Shown one piece after another: positions 40,882 through 52,001 of a stretch of DNA of 64,000 nucleotides (positions are counted from its first letter, which is position 1; each line of letters opens with the position of its first letter). The position numbers and the translations under genes were made by a program. Below the pieces are notes generated by a model. That model saw only the letters and a program-made list of their open reading frames with translations. It ran no database searches and was not told where the DNA came from. This DNA is from Tigriopus japonicus (taxonomy: Eukaryota > Arthropoda > Copepoda > Harpacticoida > Harpacticidae): the NCBI GenBank assembly GCA_010645155.1, contig JAAGOF010000128.1:310179-374178 (forward strand), in the 5' to 3' direction.

Positions 40882-41959
40882 TCAGCTTTCAGAACCTGCT
40901 TGACCACCCCGAGATTGCGAGATCTCTCGTTGGTTATTTCCTGACCGTATCCTTAATATCTCTTCATCCCCCTCACTTGGGTCGAAATCGATCCGGAGCC
41001 TTCCGGATTCGAAGAGATCTGCGAGGTTGAGGTAAAATTTTGTTTTGAAATGAAGAGGTAATAGTGGAAAAACTGGATCATCAGGTTCAAACAATGGACG
41101 AAGATATCGACGATTTCGACGTCGTATAGCACGAATTTGATCTATGTGAATGATGTACGATCTGGAACCTTCACAAATATTTACAACAGTTCCATGTTGA
41201 TCCCATTTTTTGGTCACGGGATTTTGGACTCTCACTCTTTCTCCCTGTGTGAAAAGAGGCATCGATTTGGCTTGAGAATCGTGTGCATTTTTTCGCCTTG
41301 TTTGAATATGGTCGCGCTTGCGATCAGCAATTCCGAGATCCAATTTACGGTTGAGAGCGAATGTAGGGATTGATGTTCTAAATAATCGTCCAAACATCCG
41401 ATAAGCTGGGGATACTCCATCCTCTTTTGGCGTGTTTCGAAAAACAAGCAAGGCCTCCTCAAAATTTGATCTGTGATCCAGGCGATTCAAAATGGATTTA
41501 ATCGAACGGATGGTGCGTTCTGCAAGACCATTAGATCTGGGATGATAAGGTGATGATGATAGCCAATTAATTTTCCACTTATTCAAGAAGTTTTGGAATG
41601 TGGTTGATGCAAATTGAGGTCCGTTGTCAGAGCGGACAAGTGAAGGGATTCCAAACTGTGTAAAGATGGTCCAACAAATCTTGGAAACCTGATCGGCAGT
41701 TGGATCATTTGCCCAAGAATGCACGAAAGGAAAGCCTGAATACCGATCAACGATCAAGAGGTAACAACGTCCTCCATGATGGAAAAGGTCCAATGCTATT
41801 TCGTCCATCGCTGCTCCTGGAAGCATAGTTGAGGATAAAGACTCCTTTTGCTGGCTTGGTAAATGCTCTTGACATGATTGGCATGATTGAACGGTAGTTT
41901 TGATATCATTCGTGATGCCTGGCCAATATACGGATTGACGCGCTAAACGTTGTGTAGCC

Positions 41960-44009
41960 CAGGAACCCCTGAAAGGGGTGGACACGAACTCCGATTTTTG
42001 AAAAAATGGTATGAGGCCGAGGCCATATTTTGACACAATGTCATTTATTCCTTATTAACGATTAAAACTGTTGAACATGCATCTTGAAAGAATTCAGGTT
42101 AACTTTTTGTGTTAATATTTATTGACTAATTGTTCTTTACCTTGATTTTAGAGGTCCCAGCACTCCTTTTACTCGTCTCATGAACTTTTGACATTCAGCT
42201 CTCCAAAGGATTTTAGTCCTCTTAACAATCAGGAAAATACAAAGATGGAATCTTGCTTCACCCAATAGTCCAACTTTTGTGAAACAATGCTAAATAGAAG
42301 TATCTGTGGTGATATCTGGAGGGTTACTCCTCTCCCATCCTCATCAGCACCTCCACGACGCAGGAACCATTTCCATAGGAAAATGAAGGAATGAGAATAG
42401 TCTCATTTTGAAACAAGATGGAGTCCAAGTCGGAGATGTTGTTGGCTATAACTATTGAATGGCACTTTTGACGGTTCTGGATCAGATCAGCCATCTGATC
42501 CTGATTGGAATTGAAACAAAGGCAATCACGACGTCCTTGAGACAAAATAAGTGAAAAACATGAGGATTAAATCCTGGATTGTGGATTTGATTGAAAATGT
42601 TTCAAGTCTTGGGGCTCAAGAAGGTCAGGACCACGCAGGACTGGGGCTAAGGGTCCTTCAGGACCAGAGGATCATGTCTTTTCATTGCAGGGATAGGCTC
42701 TACGTGCTTGATAGGGTTTGATTGATCTTCTTAGTTCTTAGATCCCTTTGTCTAGGAATAACCAATCAAATTGAGTCAAAAAATCCACACAATTCAATCT
42801 TGGTGGGAGCATTTCATTCTCAAGACTTTGAGAGGGTCCATGTAATCCGGGTTAGACTGTCAGATCACCAATTTGGGCTGACTGAGTCAGAAGGCAAATC
42901 AAAATATTGAGCCCATCCATTGCTAGTAGCCACACCTGATATGTTTCGAAGTCATCTTAATTTGTTCTTCATTTGATCGAATTCTTGACACTGAGGACTT
43001 CTTCTTTCTTTGTTCCATGTGGACCTTAATGCGAACGCAGATTCCTCTTGGAAAGGAACCAAATTTACCCCACAAACTCTCCTCCGGATCAAAACGGGGA
43101 TTTTTATCACGCTCATCCATTAGACAACTTGAACAACCTAAGAATATCTTACCTGTCCTTGAATTATCCTGAACTAAAAGACACAACCATATAATAAAAG
43201 AAATTTGAGGATGGACCATCATTTATAGAACAATGCCAAGGTGACACAACCTAAAACAAACTTGATTTCATACAAAGTTTGGCAAGTGTTAGTTAAGTTC
43301 AGGATAACACATGGATGGGTTCAACTGTAAGTTCAAAGATATTAATAAGACGTTCAAATCGGATAATAGATAAGCTCGGAAAACCCCGCTATTTTGTTGT
43401 TGATAATTCAAGGAATGGTAAGATATTCTTAAGTTGTTCAATGGATGAGCATAAAGAAACTCCCCGTTTTGGTCCGTGGGAAAGTTTCTTCTTAATCCTT
43501 TTACGCAAAAGAGGAATTTGGGCTCAGATTCTGGTCCATATTCGTTCTTTTTGCTGTAGTTAGGTCTATCACTTCCGAAGGTTGTAGCCGGTAACCTAGT
43601 CATCATCAGATTTAATTTGATCACTTTGATCGTCATCTTGTAGAAAAGACACCTTGTGGGGGGTTCACTCGCACTCCATGATGTGGTCATTCATTCATTC
43701 ACTATTTCATTCACTCGTTCATGGCTGAACTTGATGTCTTCGAAACACCCACATCAGACTAATTTTGGGGCGTGGGGTTGACCTTTACCAAGGCTAGGAC
43801 TTGGCTGGACCCGCTTGAAACACAGAAAAACCCGATTGGCGCACTATCTTTTGGACTCTTGGTCGATTTCCGTTTGATTTTCCACTCCCAACATGGCCGT
43901 TTGTCCTTCTTGTTTACTTACGAACTCTCGGCCTCATCCGTGTGAGGTTGCGAGCTAGGAAATTCCGCGAGTTCGTATCCATTATTTATACTATTATATA
44001 GGTTATCCC
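41960..44009. mobile_element. 2-kb insertion in gypsy pol with 9-bp target duplication
   Basis: The pol sequence is split between two copies of TGTGTAGCC (41951-41959 and 44010-44018). The inserted 2050 bp starts CAGGAACCCCTGAAAGG and ends TATAGGTTATCCC; the two ends are at best weakly inverted. A 9-bp duplication fits Mutator-like elements, but class is unproven. No transposase was recognised. It contains an internal inverted duplication. Confidence 0.65.
42980..43560. repeat. Inverted duplication of a coding-like segment
   Basis: About 42985-43180 (minus) and 43390-43560 (plus) encode similar peptides: DNSRTGKIFLGC and NPRFDPEESL on one strand, DNSRNGKIFLSC and TPRFGPWES on the other. DNA similarity is clearest at GGTAAGATATTCTTA and its complement. 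The arms have diverged more at DNA than at residue level. Confidence 0.55.
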
Positions 44010-45679
44010 TGTGTAGCCTCAAGACCAGCATGTGAGCTACAGTATGTAGAGCAACAAGAACAGCTCTTCGTGCGTCATGAGGTATAAGTATGCGTTGGCC
44101 GAACATGTTAAGTCCTTCACTTATAGAGAGTTGGTTCCATATTTTCCCCAAGATTGGCGGTGGCTCGCAGCCCGAGAGCAATGCAGAAATCCATCCTTGA
44201 TAAACTGCGTCGCGTTGAATTGCAGTACGAACATCATCTATGATGAGATCGGAATAGCGGCTGACAGCTGCAACAAGAAGCTCAGATGATTCTTGATGAA
44301 GTTGAACATCATCTTGATTTGGATCATCAACAGGTGAGCGAGAAAATGCGTCCGGTACTGAATGATCTTTTCCCTTTTGCCATACTACGGAAAATTGATA
44401 TCGAAGTAGCTTTTGCATGTAGTTTTGAATTCGGACGTTTTCGACGGTGCCTATGGTCTTTTTACCAAGGATTTCGACCAGGGGTTTATGATCTGTTACG
44501 ACTTTGAACTTGTTTCCACACACGTAGAGATGAGTTTTGCGAATGGCCCAAACAACAGCAAGAGCTTCTAATTCCACCATTGCATAGCGGGTTTCAACGT
44601 CTTGTAAGAAACGCGATCCACATTGTATGAGAACAAGTGACGAATTTTTGACTTGGTAAAGAGCGTATCCAAGTCCACGAGTTCTAGAGGCATCAGTGTG
44701 GAGTTCAATAGGTAAATCGGGATCAAATTGATTTAGTACTGGAGGTTGAGAAAGGGCACTTTTTGTGGCCTCAAACGCCATAGTGTGATCAGATGTCCAG
44801 GTAAATGGATTTTTGATGCACAACAAGTTTCTCAGGGGTTCAGCAGATGAAGAAATTTCCTTGGAGAATTAACCAAGCTGATTGATCAAACCAAAAAATG
44901 ATCGCAACTCGGTCCTCGATGCAGGAAGTGGAAATTCAGCAATTGCTTTGACCTTTGCTGGGTCGGCTGAATATCCACCGGGCCTTATCACGAAACCCGC
45001 AAATTTCACCGAGGATGCGGCAAACACACATTTCTCGCTGTTAATGGTTATTCCATGGTTACGACATCGATTAAGGACATCAAGTAAGCGGCTCGCCAAT
45101 TGATGAAGATTGTCGCCGAATATTAAAATTTCATCAACTATTTTGATAACTCCCGAAAGACGCTGTAAGGCAATGTCACCCCTCATGCAGTAGGAATCGC
45201 CCGTAGATATAAAACCCATGGGCGATCGTAAATAACGATATTTTCCCCATTGAGTTATAAACGTCGTTAAATCCTGGGAATCGGGATGCAATGCCATTTG
45301 CCAATAACCTGATCTGGCATCGAGAACAGCGAAGAATTTTGCTGTGGGACTCATGGCGGTAATGGCTTCGGTGGGTGTAGGAACCGGATGAGCCGGTCGC
45401 AAGACTTGACGATTAAGGTGAGTCAGATCTGCACAAATACGAACATCCCCATTCTTTTTGGGAACAACTACCATAGGATGGCACCATTCTGTCGGGCGAT
45501 CTCCGACAAACTCGATAACGTTAAGAGATTCCAGTTGATCAAGTTTTTGCTTCGTGGGTTCCCTGAATGCATATGGAACAGGTCTTGCAGTATAAAGTGC
45601 GAAAGGTTTGGCATTTGGGCAAAGAACAGTTCGCATCGGCTCCCCGACAATCTTTCCCTTCATAGATGGTAATGTTTCA

Positions 45680-45930
45680 TCAACTATGGGGAAAGTCCAA
45701 AATATGGGCCCGTGAGACATCCATAGTTCTGTGCTCGTGGGCCCAAAGCTCTTTGATCGTTAATTTGTGGGCCCCTGAACTTACCAACGTCTGTTTAGTG
45801 GGCCCCTGAACTTACCAACGTCTGTTTAGTGGGCCCCTGAACTTACCAACGTCTGTTTAGTGGGCCCCTGACAACATGCAATCGAATTTGGTGGGCCTTA
45901 ACCCAAAAGTTCCTTGCTCTATGCAGTTGA
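45680..45930. mobile_element. hAT MITE family H2, copy 2 (inverted, with 31-bp tandem repeats)
   Basis: Reverse-complement relative of 19901-20149. Shared blocks include TGGGGAAAGTCCAAAATA, CTCGTGGG and AGAGCTCTTTGAT. The left end is missing or hidden at the junction with pol. It replaces the 5' part of the reverse-transcriptase ORF, whose first dozen codons read inside it. Confidence 0.7.
45767..45871. repeat. 31-bp tandem repeat, about 3.4 copies
   Basis: The unit GTGGGCCCCTGAACTTACCA plus CGTCTGTTTA repeats at 45767, 45798 and 45829 with no changes seen, followed by a partial unit at 45860. The related MITE at 19901-20149 has only one unit, so the array expanded in this copy. Confidence 0.9.
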
Positions 45931-46930
45931 AATGCCACAATATTCCAATGGTTCAGAACATTTTAAGATCAGCAGGTCAAAGAGGTATTTAAAGTTTATT
46001 TCTTAAGGACATTTAACAGATCACACAGCCTTGGGGGCTTATAAATCTTGTTCAGGAGGCTAGAGGAACAATCTTGGAACAGCCTTGACGTTGGTATGGG
46101 TATGGGTAACTGAGACAAAACCAAATTTTGCCAGGCGAAGTAAAGAAAACAATTGGATGAGATCAAAGCTTTCTTTGGAAACTTGAAAATTTCTTATTGC
46201 AGATAAAATTAAGACTTCAAAAACAAGAAAACCAATTAGTGTTTTATTTAGGCTTGAAATAAAGCAAAGACACCTTCTTTCCGTTACACTTTTCTCGGTT
46301 TTGAAGCAGAGAAGGTGTACATTTTTATTATTATTCTTACAAGTAATTAAGCCAATAAAACAATTTTTGGTGCTTGAGAAACACTCATAAAAGTGGATAA
46401 ATAATTTCGGTTTCGTTTCTCAGGCAGTGGTCGTCCCTTTGGAATCTGATGTTCATATTGGACGTGCTTCAACGAAGGGTGCAATGACTTTTTTTGAACT
46501 CAACAATCGTTTTTGTCTGCCTTCCATTTGGATCCAACAAATTCCAGTGTTTTGCATTGATTAAAGCGACGGCAAAAAAGGTTTATTTAAAAAAAAAACT
46601 TTTAACATAACTTTTTTTAAGCCGGTTTGGCCCGGAAAAACTTTTCTTGGGTTTTACAACTGTTTTTAAACTTGTTTTTCCATTGTAATGTATTGTATTT
46701 CGGGACTTGTATTTTTGTACAAAGGGTAATTTAGTAACTGAATACTAGTTGCTGCCCCGCCCCTTGGACAGGTCTTATTTCTGAGCCCGTTGGGCTTCAG
46801 GTAGAGAATTGAATAAAATAATATAAAAGTAATATCATAAAATAATGTTTTAAAGTGAAATAAAATAAACTAAATATAATTTAAGAAACTGGCACCGTAG
46901 AAAAGATTGATTTTTTCACGTGGTGTATGA
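45931..46930. other. Gene-free, AT-rich DNA
   Basis: No coding region recognised. 46800-46890 is a run of AATAAAA/AATATAA-like words. It may be the 3' end of the non-LTR element at 46930-47764, read on the minus strand, but this is not shown. Confidence 0.35.
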
Positions 46931-47764
46931 CGAGTTATTTGGCTTTCTTGTGGTTCCTTTCTATTCTGATTTCATTGGGCAGTTTGTTCCAGGCTTCAAC
47001 TATTTTTGTCGATATCATTTTTCCCCACCAGGATGTCTTCTTGGGTTCTTGGATGTTTCCTTTTCTCTTTGCTCGTGTGAGCGGTCCGTCATGTAAATTG
47101 GTTGGTTCCACCTCCTGTCTCTTCCTCTTCCAAGCCTCCATCATGCAACATATTTCGGCAATTTCTCTCACCGAACGCAAATCGTAGTCTTCCCTTATTT
47201 TTGATAGAGATTGATACCCCGCCCTTGGGAGCCCGCAACGGCCTGGATTCCAAAGTTACATGCTCGCTGCAAATCTTCTGCTTGCATTTTGCTTAACAGG
47301 GGCAAATAGACTGCGCCATTTGCAAGGAGTTTCCCATTTATCCAACCATGGTAGAGAGTTCTCCTTTCATTTTCGTTCATGCTATTCCCCAGGAAGCGAA
47401 TACTCCCTGCTGCTTGTCGGATCCGCTTGCACATAGTACGTACTTGATCGCTCCATTTCAGATCTTGTTGAAGAATGCAGCCAAGAAATGTCATTGACTT
47501 TGATGGATGAACTAGAGTGGACCCGACCCGAAGCGGCTCAGGGGTAAATCCAAAGCCCATAATCTCTGACTTTCCTTCATTTAGGGTCAGGCCTACGGAT
47601 TTGAACCAGGTTGATACCTGGTCTGCCACAAGCTGAGCCTTTCTCTGACACTCTGGTGCAGTAATCCCTGAGACAACTTGGATTCCATCATCTGCGCAGA
47701 GGAAACTTCTTGCCTCTTTGGCGCATTGTGAAAGGGAAATTGTTCCAACATTGTATAGGGTTGT
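46930..47764 (-). pseudogene. Non-LTR retrotransposon reverse transcriptase, 5'-truncated
   Basis: The minus-strand frame carries the RT catalytic box FLCADDG (family xADD), GLTLNEGKSEIMGF, the FLGCILQQDLKW segment of the thumb region, and a C-terminal EAWNKLPNEI. This order is typical of non-LTR reverse transcriptases of the CR1/jockey/R1 kind. A frame change near 47215 separates the RT part (47195-47788) from the C-terminal part (46935-47180). Endonuclease and fingers are absent. The 5' side ends at an inverted-repeat arm starting at 47765. Confidence 0.8.
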
Positions 47765-48502
47765 CTCACTTATAAACGACACAAACATTAATTCAAGGTT
47801 GCGTGAGCAAAAAAGGGCAAAGTTCCGTTGTGAGGTGGGGAAGACAAGATTCCTACCTTTAATGCGTTGGCTTTATATTACTTTCACTCTTTTCGTTTAA
47901 ACATAATGTTTTGCGTATTCTTTTGGCAAACTATTTTGTTTTTAAAAGTTTTTGTAAATCAATTTTAAATGTGCGAAAATGGCCTCTGAACTTCCCTGCT
48001 CCTTCAACAAGATAGGGCTGCTTGACATACCACACAGCTTGTTCAAAATTATTGTCTTTTCTCATTTCTGAGACAAGGATAAATGTCCTCATTCATCTCC
48101 AGGCCTCAATTGGATGAAAATTTCCATCTAGTCCATTCTGAAGAGGCTTTGGGTCAAACTGATTAAGGTACAAGCCTGTGGGAATATTGAAGGCCGTGGT
48201 GAAGACCAAAGGTGGCCATTATGTAAATCGAACTTTTGTTTGCCTAGGTAATGCATCTGGGATTGTAGTTATGTGACAACGCCTTTGATTGAATGGATGA
48301 ATTTTAGGCGATATACCCTGTAGAATCAAAGGTGATACGGCATTCTGGGGAAAGTTGGTTTCTCTACCTTAAATGAGAAGCAAATTTAACATTGGAGAAG
48401 CAATGTTTACATTCTGGCAATGTCTTCCCCACCTCACAACGGAACTTTGCCCTTTTTTGCTCACGCAACCTTGAATTAATTTTTGTGTCGTTTATAAGTG
48501 AG
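47765..48502. mobile_element. Element with 82-bp inverted arms
   Basis: The arms at 47765-47846 and 48421-48502 are complementary over 82 bp with one mismatch seen (GTTTGTG against TTTTGTG). The ends begin CTCACTTATAAACGACAC. The 574 bp between holds no recognised ORF. The left end falls where the RT reading frame stops making sense, so it seems to have inserted into the retroelement. No target duplication was identified. Confidence 0.7.
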
Positions 48503-48711
48503 AATCTGATAGAGGCTGTCCGCCATATGGGGATATTGCCGCTCCACTTGGACAAGCTAACAAGCAAGCATTAATTTTTTCTTTCACCCTCAGGAATGAC
48601 CCCAGGTTCGACCATTTAAGCCGTCAAGGGCCGTGACTTCTGCATGTAACTTAATACCACAGGTCACTAGGACTCAGCAAGCCCGGGATCGAACTGGGGC
48701 TTGCCTTGTTT

Positions 48712-48832
48712 GCATTGAAAGACAGTTCAACGCTAAATTTTGACTCCGAAGAGTTGAGTTTGGAAAGTTGTGTTTTGCATTTGAAAGACGGTTCAAATGC
48801 TAAATTTTGACTCCGAAGAGTTGAGTTTTGAG
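48712..48832. repeat. Two-copy direct repeat, about 60-bp unit
   Basis: The unit containing GCTAAATTTTGACTCCGAAG followed by AGTTGAGTTT occurs twice in a row (about 48716-48773 and 48776-48832). It directly follows the tRNA-like head when read on the minus strand, so it may be the SINE body. Confidence 0.65.
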
Positions 48833-48837
48833 GGTGG

Positions 48838-48910
48838 CAGTCAGCCGGGATCGATCCCCAGCTATCCGCATGACAAACCTACGCAGTACACACTACGCCA
48901 TGCCTCACCC
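48838..48910 (-). repeat. tRNA-like SINE head
   Basis: Read on the minus strand, GGCATGGCGTAGTGTGTACT fits a Pol III A box and GGGGATCGATCCC fits the T-arm/B box. GCTGGG and CCCGGC form a strong T stem around a 7-nt loop. The anticodon arm is poor and the acceptor stem pairs for only about five bases, so this is a tRNA-derived SINE or tRNA pseudogene rather than a working tRNA. Confidence 0.55.
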
Positions 48911-49579
48911 CTTATATTGCCATGATTAAAACTTAAAAACTTCTGTTTTGACAGTGTTTCCTATTTTTTCCGCCCGTGAATGATCAATTTTTCATGTAAA
49001 TTTCTGGAATTGATTGGCCAAGAAGCCCATGACAAGCAAAAGAAAGAAATCACTAGGTATCTTTCTTTTGTTCTTTTGCTTATCCTGGGCTTTCTTGCCA
49101 TCAAATTCTAGAAATTTAGAAGAACGCAAGAAGATTGGTTTTGATTCTTGGTCTCATCAAAAGGGCCCTTTCCTTCATGCACTTTTAGACTGAGGAAAAC
49201 TTCATTTTTAAGCAAGAATTAGCTTAGTTTTTTAACCTCGTGTGTTTAATTTGTGGTCTTGCCTGAGGAAAGGGAAGAGAAACGACGTCAGCTTTGCTTT
49301 TTCTTTAGGATCAGACAAAATTGTTGGAGAGTTTTGTGACTGAAATGCCTTCATATTCTCAATCTTTACATTTTTTGGTTTATGAGGGGTATACCACAAC
49401 ATCCCTGGTTCAAATCCCGATCTTGCCGAGTTCTAGTGGTCTGTGGTATTAATTTACATGCAGTAGTCACGGCCCTTGACGGTTTAAATGGGCGAACCTG
49501 GGGTCATTTCCGAGGGTGAGGTAACAAATAATGCTTGTTCAGTGGAGCTATATCGTCACAATGCGGACAGCCTTTATAA

Positions 49580-51188
49580 GATCCCAGCTGCGAAGGTGTG
49601 TTCTGACTCCAGAAAAATAAAACAAAACAGAGAGGTATACCAAACAGAATGCAAACGACCCTCTCACTTTTAATCTACATACCCGACCAATGTTAAAGAA
49701 ATAATCATCACTTAAAATTTCAGAGCTAATGGCTACTAAATTTATTTTATAAACATTTTTCTCAACCCTATTTTGACCCTATTTGAGGCCGTCAAAAAAG
49801 TGGATTTGATGCACAAATATTTTATATTTAAAAAAGAAAAATTTCCGGGCCTTACTGATGAGTGATGACCATGTAATTTGGATGTGGCATTTTGTAACTT
49901 TCGGTTGTTGATGGAAAAAATAATATCCAGAATCTGTAGGGCCTCCCGAAAAATCTGATAGGGGTCAGCAAAACACCCCTAAAGGTTCCTTTGCTACCTG
50001 CTTCAAGGGAAGGTTGCACTTTCGGAAGTAGGTTAAATCTCGAGGCTTTAATAATGTTCAAAAATAGGTTTTAATGATTGGTTACATCAATCTTACTGTT
50101 CTCAAGTTATTGAGCCATATGCATTCTTTTTGGTACGCCCTCGTATAGAGCATACGTAAATGATAATAAAATGAAATGTAATAACATGAAGCCAAGTCGT
50201 AAAATGCCCTCGCGAAAAGGAATGAAACGTATGGAAAAAAATCTTTTTCAAACCATGGAAGTCATAAGGCGGTCTGTAAAATGCGAAAACCCTTAAATTG
50301 CCCAAATTCTCACTCCTCCGCTAGCGATATTAAACCTTTTTGAAAAAAATCACATCTGATAAACCAAGAGCGTAAGGTGCAACTTTTTCCTGTCGAGGAT
50401 AAAATTTCTTGGCCGGGAAAAAATGTGGAATGGTAGCGAAAAATAAAAAAAAAACCGAAGGATTGTCAGTAAACTTGAGTGAAACAATATTGGAGCTGTA
50501 CTGAATCTTAGAAAATTGACATTTTCTTGTTTGATGTTATGATATCATCCAATATTCCAATCTTCCAATATTCCAATCCAATAAATAATCAGGTAGCACT
50601 TCAAATGCATGCAAATTTGCGATTTTTTATAGTGATATGCTAACCATCATCGTTCGTGATCTTGATATTTGACTGAGAGAATATTTTTTTACCTCTATGT
50701 GGGCGGTTTAACAAACCTTTGGCAAGATTTGGAAATCAGTGAAAATGAAACAAATGAAAAATCAAACACTGTCCATTCTGGATCGCAGATCATTTGATGA
50801 TGAAATTGAAGTTTTTATCAATTCGCCTGCTTCGTTACTAACAGTCTAACAAGCAAGAAATAGTACGAAACACATGACTTGCCCAACAAAATGTTGCCTG
50901 GAAATTCAATAATTTGTCTCAAATATAACATGCGCAACGTTGGATTAATTGTGCGCGAAATGACGCCTTACTCTGATGACGGGCTAAGTGTACTATTACT
51001 ATAATATTACTTTACTTTGGGTGTGGCCAGAGCATCAATTATTTTGTGAATTTGACGGCCAACAAATGTGATAAAGAGGCAATAACAAAATAGACTTTCC
51101 CTTCAAATTCATATTTTCAAGGAGGAAGAGGGTTACTTTGTTATTCAACCCTGACTAATTTGCCAAATCATCAAGAATGGATCAAATT
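49580..51188. other. Intergenic, nothing recognised
   Basis: AT-rich DNA without a supported gene. Chance open frames of about 60-70 codons occur on both strands. Confidence 0.45.
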
Positions 51189-52001
51189 AGAGGGCTGACA
51201 GAGAAATGTCACTCCAGTTCAGCCAGTGGAGATTTGTTTTGAACACACTTCATCAGTCTGTCAGCAAGGGTGGCAAATACAGCAATTACTAGTGACGTCA
51301 TCATTTTTGGCGGGAAAAAAAAGTTTGGAAGACCTTTGTTTCTGATGAGCATGCGAGGTAACTAAAACGAAGGTTTAGGCCTGGTGATTGCAACAATGCC
51401 TTTCTAATCTGCACAAATTGAAGTTGAAATAGCAATTCTTGACATAGTTTTTGCAAAAAAGTATGTTTTGTTGCTTTTATCTAAAATTTTGCTACATAAG
51501 TTGAGAGGATTCTTCTGAACTTTGAAATTAGGAATGCCCGACTTTGAATAACAAGAGGGCCAGAGGAGATGGGTTCCTGGGGCAACTAAACCTAAAAACA
51601 TATAATTTGTTTAATTGAAGGCTTCCAATTTCTCCATTTGTTTTCAAATTACTTTGCAATACTTCTCAACATACATTAACCATGCCATTGCCCATAAATG
51701 CAACAATTTTCGAAAATCTGACCCTTGAAAACTGAGATTTTTTTGGCAAGCCTACACTGCTAACACCAGCAGGTCCGTAAAATGATAAAGCAATCACTCC
51801 TATTGAGTAAATTCATTATGCATTAGTCTTATTTGAGCAAAGCAGTTCAAAGAGCAATTCTGTCACTGACTCCCTGAAAACACAGGTCCTGGTTTTGAAT
51901 CATGCAACTAAGTGTGTTCAATGTCAAACCCCATCGCGCACACAGTGCATGCTTGGTGATTCACAAATATTTTTGAAGTGTCATTTCTCTGTTAGCCCTC
52001 T
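51189..52001. mobile_element. MITE family M2, copy C, carrying R1 sequence
   Basis: Ends AGAGGGCTGACAGAGAAATG and, as complement, AGAGGGCTAACAGAGAAATG. The flanking parts align with copies A and B. The centre (about 51280-51790) is foreign: it matches repeat R1 at 19640-20300, so R1 inserted into M2 here. Confidence 0.75.
51285..51790. mobile_element. Repeat family R1, copy 2 (nested in M2)
   Basis: Aligns with 19640-19892 and again after the MITE there. Contains a TGACGTCA palindrome near its left edge and no ORF. The borders are inferred from where M2 similarity stops and resumes. Confidence 0.55.

Larger units (their letters stand above)
40882..45680 (-). pseudogene. Ty3/gypsy retrotransposon pol, inactivated and interrupted
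   Basis: Minus-strand pol in the order reverse transcriptase (about 45680-44870), RNase H (about 44826-44280: TDASRTRGLGYAL, TDHKPLVEI), then integrase (about 41958-40882). The integrase shows the zinc-finger end SCQSCQEHL, DDE core segments LDLFHHGGRCYLLIVDRYSG and SDNGPQFAS, and a basic tail. The order RT-RNaseH-IN defines the Ty3/gypsy group. Lesions: an in-frame stop near 44869, a frame change before the insertion point, IVDE where the RT catalytic box should read xxDD, a 2-kb insertion at 41960-44009, and loss of everything upstream of RT at about 45680. No gag, protease or paired LTRs were seen. Confidence 0.85.
48514..49572. mobile_element. Element with about 170-190-bp inverted arms around a SINE
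   Basis: The left arm (48514-48700) and right arm (49402-49572) match as complements, for example GGCTGTCCGC / GCGGACAGCC, GTCAAGGGCCGTGAC / GTCACGGCCCTTGAC and AATACCACAG / CTGTGGTATT. The right arm contains GGTTCAAATCCCGATC, close to a Pol III B box, so the arms may be two inverted copies of a SINE. The arms abut the neighbouring 82-bp arm (11 bp apart). Confidence 0.65.

Noticed and set aside
48838..48910. Functional tRNA gene
   Set aside because: A and B boxes and T arm are present, but the anticodon arm and most of the acceptor stem do not pair, and a SINE-like body follows.
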